Assembly: GCF_008085915.1 (NCBI RefSeq)
Contig: NZ_VSJK01000012.1
Coordinates: 62,001-126,000, forward strand
DNA from: Oceaniovalibus sp. ACAM 378
Lineage (GTDB): Bacteria > Pseudomonadota > Alphaproteobacteria > Rhodobacterales > Rhodobacteraceae
Length of the DNA stretch: 64,000 nucleotides
Direction: 5' to 3'
The notes under the pieces are model-generated. The model did not search any database. It was not told the DNA's origin and saw only the letters and a list, made by a program, of their open reading frames with translations. Positions 18,229-26,051 of the stretch are shown here, one piece after another. The translations under genes and the position numbers were made by a program. The number at the start of each line of letters is the position of its first letter. The first letter of the stretch is position 1.

Positions 18229-19626
18229 ATGACCCAGACCTTCGCTGCGCCCGCCGACGATTCCCGCCCGATCCACCTTGTCGATACAGCCTCACTCGAC
18301 ACTTGGCTGACGGGGCAGGATGCGACGGTACAGGCCTGGATTGGCGCCAACGGATTCACCGCCGGCGTCGGGGCGGTGCTGGTCGTGCCCAACGGACAGG
18401 GCCTCCCGGCGTTGGCCTTGGTTGGTCTCGGTGATCCGGCCAAGGCAGGCCGCCATCGGTTCGTCCTGGGGGGTGCGCGCGAAAAACTTCCGGCCGGCAC
18501 CTGGCATCTGGCCACCGACCTGCCCGAACCCATGCGTAACGAGGCCGCTCTCGGCTGGTTGCTGGCCGGATACCGGTTCGATCGCTATGCGACAATGTCC
18601 GACCCAATGAATCCCGCCCTCAAGGCACAGTTGATGGCGCCAGAGGGCTGCGACGCCCGGCGGCTTGAGATCATCGCCGCAGGCGAAGCGCTGACCCGCG
18701 ATCTGATCAATACGCCCGCCAACGATATGGGCCCGGCGGCTTTGGAACGGGCAGTGCGCGATCTGGCACGAGAGTTCGGCGCCGAAGTGACCTCGGTGAT
18801 CGGCGACGAGCTGACCGACGCGAATTTCCCGCTGATCCATGCCGTCGGACGCGCCGCATCGGATGCGCCCCGCCTGATCGACATGACCTGGGGCACATCG
18901 GGCCCCCGCCTGACCCTGGTCGGCAAGGGCGTCTGTTTCGACACCGGCGGGCTGAACCTGAAACCCGGAGCCTCCATGGGGCTGATGAAAAAGGATATGG
19001 GCGGGGCGGCAACCGTTCTGGGCTTGGCGCAGATGATCATGGGCCTGAACCTGCCACTGCGCCTCAGGGTGCTGATTCCGGCGGTGGAAAATGCTGTGTC
19101 CGGCAACAGTTTCCGCCCCAGCGACATCCTGAAATCACGCAAAGGGCTGACGGTTGAAATCAACAACACCGATGCCGAGGGCCGGCTGGTGCTGGCCGAT
19201 GCCCTTGCCCTCGCGGCCGAGGGCGAATCCGACCTGACAATCTCCATGGCCACCCTGACTGGTGCTGCACGAGTGGCGGTCGGCCCCGATCTGGCACCCT
19301 TCTATTGTGACGATGACGCGATTGCAGCGGCCTTGGCACAGGCGGGTGCGGCGGTGCGCGACCCTCTGTGGCGCATGCCTTTCTGGGCGCCCTATGAACC
19401 GATGATCGAGCCGGGTATCGCCGACCTCGACAATGCGCCCTCGGGCGGTTTCGCAGGTTCGATCACGGCAGCGCTGTTCCTGCGCCGCTTTGCCGGGTCG
19501 GCACCCTATGTCCATTTCGATATCTATGGCTGGCAACCCAGCCCCGCCCCCGCCCGTCCAAAAGGCGGAGCGGGCCAGGGCGCCCGGGCGATCCTTCAGG
19601 CTCTGCCCGGCCTTCTGTCACTGTGA
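18229..19626 (+). CDS. Leucyl aminopeptidase family protein (M17)
   Basis: Dimetal cytoplasmic aminopeptidase of 465 residues. The C-terminal catalytic domain shows the metal and active-site segments GKGVCFDTGGLNLKPG, MKKDMGGAA and the family signature NTDAEGRLVLADAL. The N-terminal domain (about 1-150) is less conserved, as usual. It removes N-terminal residues from peptides and could process those brought in by the two peptide importers in this window (inference). A ribosome site AAGGAAAG lies upstream of the ATG. Its stop overlaps the start of an NlpC/P60 gene by four bases (GTGA). Confidence 0.92.
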   Translation: MTQTFAAPADDSRPIHLVDTASLDTWLTGQDATVQAWIGANGFTAGVGAVLVVPNGQGLPALALVGLGDPAKAGRHRFVLGGAREKLPAGTWHLATDLPEPMRNEAALGWLLAGYRFDRYATMSDPMNPALKAQLMAPEGCDARRLEIIAAGEALTRDLINTPANDMGPAALERAVRDLAREFGAEVTSVIGDELTDANFPLIHAVGRAASDAPRLIDMTWGTSGPRLTLVGKGVCFDTGGLNLKPGASMGLMKKDMGGAATVLGLAQMIMGLNLPLRLRVLIPAVENAVSGNSFRPSDILKSRKGLTVEINNTDAEGRLVLADALALAAEGESDLTISMATLTGAARVAVGPDLAPFYCDDDAIAAALAQAGAAVRDPLWRMPFWAPYEPMIEPGIADLDNAPSGGFAGSITAALFLRRFAGSAPYVHFDIYGWQPSPAPARPKGGAGQGARAILQALPGLLSL

Positions 19627-20465
19627 ACGACCGTCGCCTCACACCCGCCAACGGCCGCGTCGCCGCCAGCCATCTGCGCGGCCAGATCCAGGCTGAATCC
19701 TTCACCGACGGCACCCCGGCCCAGGTGATCCAGTTTCAGGCTGGCCTATACGCCACGCCCGACGGCCCGCTGGACCGGCAACTGCTGTTCGGTGACGATG
19801 TAACTGTTTTCGAAACCCGCGACGGCTGGGCCTTTGTCCAGTCGGCAAAGGATGGATACTGCGGCTATGTGCCTGCCGTGTCGCTGGCTGAACCCGTTGC
19901 AGCGACCCATGCTGTCTGCCTGCGCCAGACCCATATTTACCCGCCCGCCGGCTTCAAGGCGCCACCGCTTCTGCGCCTGCCCTTCGGTGCAAGGGTCTGT
20001 GTCACAGGTCATTCCGGCAACTGGACCGAAATCGCATGGAGCGGCGGGACCGGCATCCTCCCAAAGTCCCACCTGCGCCATCTGACCGCCTATCTGCACG
20101 ATCCGGCGGCTACGGCGGCACTGTTTCTTGGCACGCCCTACCTGTGGGCAGGCAATACCGGCGACGGAATCGATTGTTCCGGGTTGGTTCAGGCCGCCTG
20201 CCTTGCCGCCGGACTTCCTTGTCGGGGCGACAGCGACCAGCAGGCGCGCACGTTGGGCACTGTGATCGATGACGCTGACCCCCTGCGTCGGAACGACCTG
20301 TTGTTCTGGAACGGCCATGTCGCGCTGGTCGAAAGCCCACAAACCATGATCCACGCCACCGCCTTCGCCATGGCGGTGATCCGCGAGGATATCGCAAGCG
20401 CGATTGCCAGAATTCATGCCGCAGGCGACGGCGAAATCATCGCGCGACGTCGTCTGCTTCTCTAA
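19623..20465 (+). CDS. NlpC/P60 family cysteine peptidase with SH3-like domains
   Basis: A 280-residue putative peptidoglycan peptide hydrolase (gamma-D-glutamyl-diamino acid endopeptidase type). Two SH3-like segments (about 30-85 and 90-155) precede the NlpC/P60 domain, in which the catalytic cysteine is in GIDCSGLVQAA and the histidine in WNGHVALVE. Translation starts at GTG 19623, overlapping the aminopeptidase stop, so the two are coupled. No signal peptide is visible, so it may act on imported or recycled murein peptides rather than on the sacculus; that fits the linked aminopeptidase (inference). Confidence 0.9.
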   Translation: MNDRRLTPANGRVAASHLRGQIQAESFTDGTPAQVIQFQAGLYATPDGPLDRQLLFGDDVTVFETRDGWAFVQSAKDGYCGYVPAVSLAEPVAATHAVCLRQTHIYPPAGFKAPPLLRLPFGARVCVTGHSGNWTEIAWSGGTGILPKSHLRHLTAYLHDPAATAALFLGTPYLWAGNTGDGIDCSGLVQAACLAAGLPCRGDSDQQARTLGTVIDDADPLRRNDLLFWNGHVALVESPQTMIHATAFAMAVIREDIASAIARIHAAGDGEIIARRRLLL

Positions 20466-20472
20466 CCTTGGT

Positions 20473-20521
20473 TTCTTCTTTGCAGAAATACTCCGGGGAG
20501 CGCGAGGGGCTGGCCCCTCGC
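20473..20521 (+). repeat. Rhodobacterales-type intergenic element with GC hairpin
   Basis: A stretch reading TTCTTCTTTG then AAATACTCCGGGGAG (20473-20499), followed by a hairpin with 9-base arms GCGAGGGGC / GCCCCTCGC (20502-20510 and 20513-20521). It sits just after the NlpC/P60 stop. A second copy of the first part lies in inverted orientation at 21390-21410. I recognise this type of sequence from gene ends in roseobacter genomes; it may act as a 3' end or terminator element. Confidence 0.6.
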
Positions 20522-20552
20522 TCCTGCCCTCGCAACAGGCGCGTCGCGCAGG

Positions 20553-20900
20553 TCAGTCGACCGCGCGGATCAGCTTGCGCTCAAGCACCCGCAGCACCTG
20601 CCGCAGATCAGCGCCGCGCTTCAGGATCTGCCCGTCCATTCCAATCACCGCATACATTCCCTGTCGCGCCCGCAGCCGGGGGCGTTTCTCGATCCGATAA
20701 ATGGGATTTTCGGCCGTGCGCCGGAACACCGAAAACACAGCCACATCGCGCAGGAACGACATGCCGTAGTCACGCCATTCACCAGCGGCGACCATCCGGC
20801 CATAGAGTGTCAGGATTGACCCCAGTTCCTGCCGGTCGAAAGCCACCCGGTCGTCCGGATCGGAGCGCGCGGGAAACGGGGTGGGGGGTTGTGGGGTCAT
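20553..20900 (-). CDS. DUF2794 domain protein
   Basis: A 115-residue alphaproteobacterial protein of unknown function. The DUF2794 core includes VAFDRQELGSILTLYGRMV, AGEWRDYGMSFL, AVFSVFRR and RIEKRPRLRARQG. There is no signal peptide or membrane segment. The ATG at 20900 begins the recognisable family sequence; the open frame runs to 21068 but the extra part is not conserved-looking and crosses one of the hairpin repeats. It is isolated, convergent with the NlpC/P60 gene and separated from imuB by a 518-base gap. Confidence 0.85.
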   Translation of the reverse strand: MTPQPPTPFPARSDPDDRVAFDRQELGSILTLYGRMVAAGEWRDYGMSFLRDVAVFSVFRRTAENPIYRIEKRPRLRARQGMYAVIGMDGQILKRGADLRQVLRVLERKLIRAVD

Positions 20901-21001
20901 TCCCGTAACTCTGCCGCCAGTCCGGCACAAAGGCAAGCCATCGCGGTTTCGCCGCCCGAAAACCCCGAAGAGGTCTCGTGCCCTCCCCGGAACCGCCCGC
21001 T

Positions 21002-21092
21002 TTGCCCGGCATAGAGGTGGCATGGTGAAAGTTCGCCACCCCCGGTGCTGTGAGTTAACGGCCCCCACCCAGTTCGCCGCACCGGGGCCAAT
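21002..21092. repeat. Hairpin repeat, copy A
   Basis: One of two related 91-base segments in the gap between the DUF2794 gene and imuB. It opens with TTGCCCGGCATA and holds a 9-bp inverted repeat CCCCGGTGC / GCACCGGGG (21040-21048 and 21079-21087) around a loop that includes GCCCCCACC. Copy B is 146 bases further on. Confidence 0.6.
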
Positions 21093-21238
21093 TTTTCCGA
21101 CTTTTCAATCCGACAGGTTCACGCCCAAGCGCGACAGTGTCGGGTCTCGTGCTGTGGTTTCCTTGGGCAGCCTTCTGCCCCGGAAATGCCACGACATGAC
21201 CGAGAAACCGCCACTGCGGCGTCTTTGCTCTGTCGTCA

Positions 21239-21329
21239 TTGCCCGGCATAAACGGTGTCAGAGCGAAGGATCGCTTCAACCCGGTGTCGTGTTTTCATTG
21301 CCCCCACCAGTGCGCGACACCGGGTCAAT
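21239..21329. repeat. Hairpin repeat, copy B
   Basis: Second copy, with the same opening TTGCCCGGCATA, the same GCCCCCACC in the loop and an 11-bp inverted repeat ACCCGGTGTCG / CGACACCGGGT (21279-21289 and 21315-21325). The arms differ from copy A but remain self-complementary, meaning paired changes have been kept. The rest of the 518-base gap 20901-21418 holds no gene I can support. Confidence 0.6.
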
Positions 21330-21389
21330 CCCCCCCTTCATCATGCCCCCTCATCATGAACGACACGGCTTTCTGTGGCCGAGCATCAT

Positions 21390-21410
21390 GAGTATTTTTA
21401 CAAAGAAGAA
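21390..21410 (-). repeat. Inverted copy of the TTCTTCTTTG element
   Basis: Read on the minus strand this is TTCTTCTTTG then TAAAAATACTC, differing at two of 21 positions from the plus-strand copy at 20473-20493. It lies 9 bases after the imuB stop. Each copy therefore stands just downstream of a gene and points in that gene's direction. Confidence 0.55.
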
Positions 21411-21418
21411 GCCCGGAT

Positions 21419-23137
21419 TCAGCCGAAGCTGCCGTGGCAGAACCAGCCCGGCGACATCGTGGCACCATGGGCAAAGAACAGCCACAACCGGTCGCCCTGC
21501 ACGGTTGTGACCCGCCAGTAATCGCGCACGCCCGACCGCCAGGCAGGATCGTCCAGCCACCATTCGGGCGCGATCCGTTCCGGCCCCGCCTGTGCGCAGG
21601 TGTCGAAATCGCGCCTGCGCCAGCGGAACCCGGCGGGCGGAGCGGATCTGTGCGGTGTCATGTCTGGTGCGGCCACCGGTTCGGGCGGCCAGATCATCAA
21701 CGGGCGCGGCACCGCGGACGCGGACCGGGCAGCGGTGCGCCAAGCCGGGGCGGGATCGGACCAGGCGGCGGCCAAGACCAGTGTGGATTTTTCCGGCAGA
21801 TGGCTGTCGGCCGGGTGACGGCGGGTGATCTGTTCCAGCCCGATTCGCGCGCCCAGCCGGCCAATCAGATCATCCATCGCCGCCCCATTCACGACGCGGG
21901 CACGAGCGCTATTGGCGGCACCGGCATGGCCGCGGTGCGCATCGGTCAGCGGTTCTGTCTGCACCGCTTCGATCCGGATCATGTCGATGCCGAATCCCGC
22001 GTCGATATCGCCGATTCGCATCGCCAGAAGCGGGCGGATCCGGTCGGGATCGTGCGACGGACGGGCCAGCCCCACCTCGACCGCCTGCATGGTGTTGTCA
22101 CTGCGAAAGCATTGCATCCGCACCCGCCGCGCACCGCGTCCCTTTTTCTCCAGCCGGGTGCCCAGAGGTGGTAAAAGCCGGTCGAGCGCTGCGAGCAGGT
22201 CGGACTCCAACCCCACAGGATCAGGCAGGGTCAGCCGCACGGCGAACCGGAAAGGCGGCGGGGCGGGCGACACTGGTTCAGGCTCGACGCCCAGTGCCTG
22301 ATCCAGCCGGCGCACCATCATCCGCCCAAACCGCCGCGCCAGTGGGGCGCGCGGCTGATTTGCCAGATCCTCGATCCGGCGCAGGCCCAGACGGGTCAGT
22401 TCTGCCGCCACCCCCGGCTCCAACCGGAGCGCGGCGACGGGCAGTTTCGCCAGCGCCTGCCGGGTCTGCCCGGGCAGTGCAATGTTGGGATGGACCATCT
22501 TCGGTGCGATATCATGAGGATGGATCGCTCCCGTCGTCACCATGGGCGTCGGACCGCCCCGCTCCCAATGACGGCGTTTGGCTGCGCGGGAACGGGTTGC
22601 ATGGGCCTCTTGATCGATGGCATCGCCCGACCGCGTCACGGGCAGATCGGCCCCTGCATAGCGCGCCAGCGCCCAGGCTGCGCCCAGAGTATCGGCGATT
22701 CCGGCGCAGAGGGTCAGCTCCAGACCGGTGCAATCCTCGTGCAACTGATCCAGCAGCGCCGGTTCACCGCCAAACAGATGTGCACAGCCGGTCAGATCGA
22801 CGATCAGCGACGCAGACCCCTGTTCGGCCACCCAGGGGGAATATTTCCCGGCCCAGCGCCGCAACGATTGCAAAAAGGCCGCTTCGGCCTGTTCATTGCG
22901 CAGCCGGGTGATCAGCGCGGGGCAGATCGCCATCGCATCGCGCAACGGCTGCCCGACCCGCAGCCCCGCCGATTCGGCAATGCCCGACAGGCTGTGGATC
23001 ACTTGCATGGTGCCGCTGTCTGCAATCACGGCGAAGGGCGCGTCGATCGTGCCGCGCGCCTGTCTGAGCAGGCGTTCAGCCCCCAGCCGTGGAAACCACA
23101 GCGACAGGATCCGGCGGTGAGGCATCAGCGGAGACAT
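21419..23137 (-). CDS. imuB: Y-family DNA polymerase-like protein ImuB
   Basis: Catalytically inactive Y-family polymerase relative that organises damage-induced mutagenesis, normally with ImuA and the polymerase DnaE2. The roughly 572-residue protein opens RRILSLWFPRLGAERLLR, keeps the fold of the palm (VIADSGTMQVIHSLSG, ASLIVDLTGCAHLFGG) but lacks the DxD/DE catalytic set of true polymerases, and has the long C-terminal tail of ImuB. Possible starts are TTG 23149, ATG 23137 and ATG 23125; none has a strong ribosome site. A LexA box lies 16 bases upstream of 23137. Neither imuA nor dnaE2 is adjacent, which is unusual. Confidence 0.88.
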   Translation of the reverse strand: MSPLMPHRRILSLWFPRLGAERLLRQARGTIDAPFAVIADSGTMQVIHSLSGIAESAGLRVGQPLRDAMAICPALITRLRNEQAEAAFLQSLRRWAGKYSPWVAEQGSASLIVDLTGCAHLFGGEPALLDQLHEDCTGLELTLCAGIADTLGAAWALARYAGADLPVTRSGDAIDQEAHATRSRAAKRRHWERGGPTPMVTTGAIHPHDIAPKMVHPNIALPGQTRQALAKLPVAALRLEPGVAAELTRLGLRRIEDLANQPRAPLARRFGRMMVRRLDQALGVEPEPVSPAPPPFRFAVRLTLPDPVGLESDLLAALDRLLPPLGTRLEKKGRGARRVRMQCFRSDNTMQAVEVGLARPSHDPDRIRPLLAMRIGDIDAGFGIDMIRIEAVQTEPLTDAHRGHAGAANSARARVVNGAAMDDLIGRLGARIGLEQITRRHPADSHLPEKSTLVLAAAWSDPAPAWRTAARSASAVPRPLMIWPPEPVAAPDMTPHRSAPPAGFRWRRRDFDTCAQAGPERIAPEWWLDDPAWRSGVRDYWRVTTVQGDRLWLFFAHGATMSPGWFCHGSFG

Positions 23138-23153
23138 CGGCGGCAACAATCAT

Positions 23154-23168
23154 GTTCATGGTTCGTTC
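23154..23168 (-). promoter_or_regulatory. LexA (SOS) operator of imuB
   Basis: GTTCATGGTTCGTTC on the plus strand, that is GAAC-N7-GAAC on the minus strand, the direct-repeat LexA box of alphaproteobacteria. It sits immediately before the imuB start candidates, so imuB is the first gene of its transcript and is expected to be derepressed by DNA damage. Confidence 0.75.
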
Positions 23169-23342
23169 ACGATATCAAATCACCGCCGTCAGAGTCGAGT
23201 CACTGTAGTGTTCTGATGATTTCAGACGCCGGTTGCACACGGCTTTCAATATGCCGCCCCGGCGCGAGACGCCCATACCGCCGTCAAGTCACATAAATTT
23301 TGCTGGACAGGATGCCACTGATTCCTAGAGTTGGAAGATTGA

Positions 23343-23807
23343 ATGCACGCCAACAGAAAGCAAGCCATGAAAAAGTCAGTCTTCGCCCTCATCGCTCTCG
23401 GCATTGTCGGATCGGTTGCCGTTGCCAACGCCGACGCCCATGCGGATGCCGTCGCCATGCGTCAGGCGCTGATGAAATCCGTCGGCGGCCAGACCAAGAT
23501 CCTTGGCGACATGGCCAAAGGCGTCACCCCCTTCGATGCCGTCGCCGCCACAGCCGCAGCCGAAACACTGGCCGCTGCCGCAAAAGAGATTCCAGTCAAG
23601 TTTGAAACCAAATCTCTGGAAGGCGAAACCGAGGCGCTGCCGATCATCTGGGAACAGTTTGACGACTTCACCGCCAAGGCCAGCGCTATGGGAGCCGCCG
23701 CCTCAGCCACCGCAGGCGTCGCCGATCAGGCCGCTTTGGGCGCGGCGATGGGCAATCTTGGCAAAGCCTGCGGTGCCTGTCACGAGACCTATCGCGTCAA
23801 GAAGTGA
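23343..23807 (+). CDS. Cytochrome c-prime
   Basis: Periplasmic four-helix-bundle cytochrome that binds nitric oxide. The protein has a signal peptide ending in VANADA and the class II haem motif near the C-terminus, CGACHETYRVKK, with the usual basic tail; the fold is helical throughout. Start choice is open: ATG 23343 has GGAAG five bases upstream, while ATG 23367 (MKKSVFALIALG) gives a more standard signal peptide; both are in frame. The gene ends 13 bases from a convergent lipoprotein gene. A role in nitric oxide tolerance is known for the family. Confidence 0.9.
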   Translation: MHANRKQAMKKSVFALIALGIVGSVAVANADAHADAVAMRQALMKSVGGQTKILGDMAKGVTPFDAVAATAAAETLAAAAKEIPVKFETKSLEGETEALPIIWEQFDDFTAKASAMGAAASATAGVADQAALGAAMGNLGKACGACHETYRVKK

Positions 23808-23820
23808 CCGGCGCGGCGGA

Positions 23821-24120
23821 TCAGCCGCAATAGACCCGTTCGATCAGATCATTGCGCCCCACCCAAACGTTCATGCGGGTGGGGACATGATCTGCGGTGA
23901 CGGCCATATCGGGACTGACAAAGCGAACATTCAGCCCGCTCGGCAAACGCACTGTCCCCGGATCGCGACCGATCAGGCTCTGAAACTCGGCAGCACGGCA
24001 GGCTTGATTTTCCGTTTCCGGTATCAACACAGGACTGTCCGATGCCGGTGGTACCGGCGTACAGGCCGCAAGCAGCACAAATCCGGCAAGCCCAGCACGC
24101 ATCATCCACTCAGGTTGCAT
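23821..24120 (-). CDS. Lipoprotein of the I78 peptidase inhibitor family
   Basis: A 99-residue exported lipoprotein. The signal sequence ends in a lipobox LLAAC (acylated Cys about 20). The mature part matches the I78 inhibitor pattern: CRAAEFQSLIGRD, then VRFVSPDMAVTADHVPTRMN and the closing VYCG, giving the conserved cysteine pair. Family members inhibit serine peptidases of the subtilisin type. The ATG at 24120 has AAAGGAGA upstream; a longer open frame to 24354 lacks both site and homology. It is divergent from the alcohol dehydrogenase remnant and convergent with cytochrome c-prime. Confidence 0.82.
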   Translation of the reverse strand: MQPEWMMRAGLAGFVLLAACTPVPPASDSPVLIPETENQACRAAEFQSLIGRDPGTVRLPSGLNVRFVSPDMAVTADHVPTRMNVWVGRNDLIERVYCG

Positions 24121-24174
24121 TTCGATCTCCTTTCGGCCCAGAACCGCGCCAATTGTTAACCCAAGAGACACGCC

Positions 24175-24375
24175 ATGAGAACCCGCGCCGCCGTCACACT
24201 TACCGCTGGAAAACGCCTTGAGATCATGAAGGCAAATCTGGACGGAGCGCGCTCCGGACGCGCCGGAGAGGTATTGGTCGAAATCAAGGCCACCGGCCAT
24301 TGCCACACCGGGCCAATGATCCGCGGCCCAATGACGCTGGCAAAGATTGGCCAATCTGATATGGGGCTGTCATGA
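24175..24375 (+). pseudogene. Remnant of a class III alcohol dehydrogenase gene
   Basis: The first 46 or so codons read MRTRAAVTLTAGKRLEIM, NLDGA, GEVLVEIKATGHCHT, the N-terminus of glutathione-dependent formaldehyde dehydrogenase including the first zinc cysteine. The family then needs DEFTLSGADPEG and about 320 more residues, but here the frame runs into unrelated sequence and stops at 24375. A GC palindrome (GGAGCGCGCTCC) inside adds codons not seen in the family. The start region and a ribosome site survive, so a short peptide may still be made, translationally linked to the next gene through ATGA. Confidence 0.7.
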
Positions 24376-25127
24376 AACAGAAAGAACGCCCGCTGTACGC
24401 CGTCCTGATTGATGCCGATAATATTCCGGCGAAATTTGCGGCGCCCATCCTTCAGGAAATCACCAGTTTTGGTGAACCGGCGCTGCGTCGGGTCTATGGT
24501 GACTGGTCGTCAGGTCGGCTGAACAACTGGAGCCGGGTCGTGCGCGATCTGGGGCTGGTGGCGCATCAGGAAACCGCCAACACGGTGGGCAAGAATGCAT
24601 CCGACATCGGACTGGTGATCGATGCCATGGATATCCTGCACACCGGACGGTTCGACGGATTCGTTCTGGTCAGTTCCGACAGCGATTTCACCGCTCTGGC
24701 CAACCGGATCCGCGAACAGGGACTGGACGTGATCGGCATCGGCGAATCGAAATCGCCGGAATCGCTCCGGAATGTGTGCAATCGCTTTGTGATGATCGAG
24801 AATATCGTCGACGAGATGCTTCCCGAACCGCGCGAAGCCCGCGACAGGACCGATGATCGCGCCGAGCCCAGTGAACCGCATCAGCATGCACCCGTCAAAC
24901 AGCCGCCGATAAATGCTGTTCCGCTGATCCTGCGCGCCATGGATAAAATCGCACAAGACGACGAATGGTATGCGCTGGGGCCCTTGGGCCAGTATCTGAC
25001 CGCCGAAAACCCCGATTTCGACGCCCGCACCTATGGCAAGCGCAAGCTGAGCGATCTGATTCTGGAACTGAAGCGGTTCGAGACCAAAAAGGTCGGCAGT
25101 CAGTTTCACGTCCGCCGCGTGGATTGA
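24372..25127 (+). CDS. NYN-domain putative RNase with LOTUS/OST-HTH domain
   Basis: A 251-residue protein. The N-terminal NYN (PIN-like, LabA/DUF88) domain has the acidic residues expected of a metal-dependent nuclease: VLIDADNIP (Asp14, Asp16 region), ASDIGLVIDAMD and LVSSDSDFTALANRIREQG. A spacer rich in Arg/Asp (about 155-175) leads to a C-terminal OST-HTH/LOTUS domain (about 180-250), including YALGPLGQYL and RKLSDLILELKRF, which binds RNA. Together they suggest RNA cleavage or binding; no bacterial target is known to me. It overlaps the end of the dehydrogenase remnant by four bases and is convergent with the TetR gene. Confidence 0.87.
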   Translation: MKQKERPLYAVLIDADNIPAKFAAPILQEITSFGEPALRRVYGDWSSGRLNNWSRVVRDLGLVAHQETANTVGKNASDIGLVIDAMDILHTGRFDGFVLVSSDSDFTALANRIREQGLDVIGIGESKSPESLRNVCNRFVMIENIVDEMLPEPREARDRTDDRAEPSEPHQHAPVKQPPINAVPLILRAMDKIAQDDEWYALGPLGQYLTAENPDFDARTYGKRKLSDLILELKRFETKKVGSQFHVRRVD

Positions 25128-25144
25128 ACCGGCTCCGGCGCCGT

Positions 25145-25762
25145 TCAGGTGCCGTAGCGCGCCATAAACATTTCAACCGCACCGTCAATCACCGTGGCGA
25201 TCTCGGCCTTGGAAAATTGGGTCTGGACGCCAAAAACCAGCCGGGGAAACAACCGGGCCTTGCACAGTTCTGAAAACTGATGCGCGGCCAGCGATTTGTC
25301 GTCGATGGCAAGTTCGCCCCGCGCGATGGCCAGATCGAAATAACCCGACAGGGTGGTCTCAACGAGCGCCGGACCGCTGTCATAGAATTTTTGCCCGAGT
25401 TCGGGAAACCGGTCGGCTTCTGCCACGCAGATGCGAAACACCCGCAGCCCGAAATCGGACAGGAAATAATCAATCAGGTGCGCCGCAGCCTTGCGCAGCA
25501 CCGCTTCCGGCTGCGCGGACATGTCGATCGAGGCAGTCGCCGCAGCAGCCTGACATTTGCACTCGTTCGCCGCGACCTCCATGAACAGCAACCGCTTGTC
25601 GGGGAAATAGCTGTACATTGTCGCCTTGGACACGCCCGCCTCACGCGCGATGATGTCGACGCTGGCACCCTCGAAACCGTCCTTCAGGAACACCGCGCGG
25701 GCGCCCTCGAGAACCTGATCGAATTTGCGGCCCCTTTTGATCTCCGACTTCAACTGGTTCAT
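25145..25762 (-). CDS. TetR/AcrR family transcriptional repressor
   Basis: A 205-residue regulator. The N-terminal helix-turn-helix domain (about 10-60) reads RAVFLKDGFEGASVDIIARE, AGVSKATMYSYFPDK; the C-terminal part (about 70-205) is the ligand-binding and dimerisation domain, ligand unknown. The ATG at 25762 is preceded by GGGGGA; an upstream ATG at 25825 would place the candidate operator at 25788 inside the coding sequence, so 25762 is preferred. Two further matching operators precede the small exported protein gene just upstream in the same direction, so the protein probably represses itself and that gene (inference). Confidence 0.9.
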   Translation of the reverse strand: MNQLKSEIKRGRKFDQVLEGARAVFLKDGFEGASVDIIAREAGVSKATMYSYFPDKRLLFMEVAANECKCQAAAATASIDMSAQPEAVLRKAAAHLIDYFLSDFGLRVFRICVAEADRFPELGQKFYDSGPALVETTLSGYFDLAIARGELAIDDKSLAAHQFSELCKARLFPRLVFGVQTQFSKAEIATVIDGAVEMFMARYGT

Positions 25763-25787
25763 CGCGTCCCCCACCCTTGCGTCACTG

Positions 25788-25806
25788 TAGACCGTTTGGT
25801 TCAGTT
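25788..25806 (-). promoter_or_regulatory. Candidate TetR operator, autoregulatory copy
   Basis: TAGACCGTTTGGTTCAGTT, matching 16 of 19 positions of the operator at 26074-26092 and sharing the imperfect palindrome ACCGTT-GGTT. It is 26 bases upstream of the regulator start. Confidence 0.55.
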
Positions 25807-25860
25807 CCGGCAAGCCGCCGGTCATGTCCGCCGGAATTCTGCGCGGCGCGCTCTCCCGGA

Positions 25861-26034
25861 TTATCGACGGACGGGGGCGGGGGCCGGAGAGGTGGATGTA
25901 GCCGGGGCTGTTTTCGTTGAAATCGTTGCTTTGTCAGGTGGATACTGAAGGTCCGGCGGTAGGATATCGAAAGCGCTGGCCGAAAGGGCCGACAGGAAAA
26001 CCGCGGCGGTGGCGGCTATGGCAAGACGGGTCAT
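25861..26034 (-). CDS. Small exported protein, 57 residues
   Basis: Short gene with a strong ribosome site (AAAGGAG seven bases before the ATG). The product has a clear signal peptide MTRLAIAATAAVFLSALSAS with cleavage after SASA, then about 35 residues: FDILPPDLQYPPDKATIST followed by a Thr/Pro/Ala-rich tail ending PVRR. I know no family for it. Its promoter region carries two operator-like repeats that match a third in front of the adjacent TetR gene. The signal peptide, ribosome site and regulation argue that it is real despite its size. It lies upstream of the regulator in the same direction, with a separate promoter likely for each. Confidence 0.65.
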   Translation of the reverse strand: MTRLAIAATAAVFLSALSASAFDILPPDLQYPPDKATISTKTAPATSTSPAPAPVRR

Positions 26035-26051
26035 GGCGATGCTCCTTTAAG

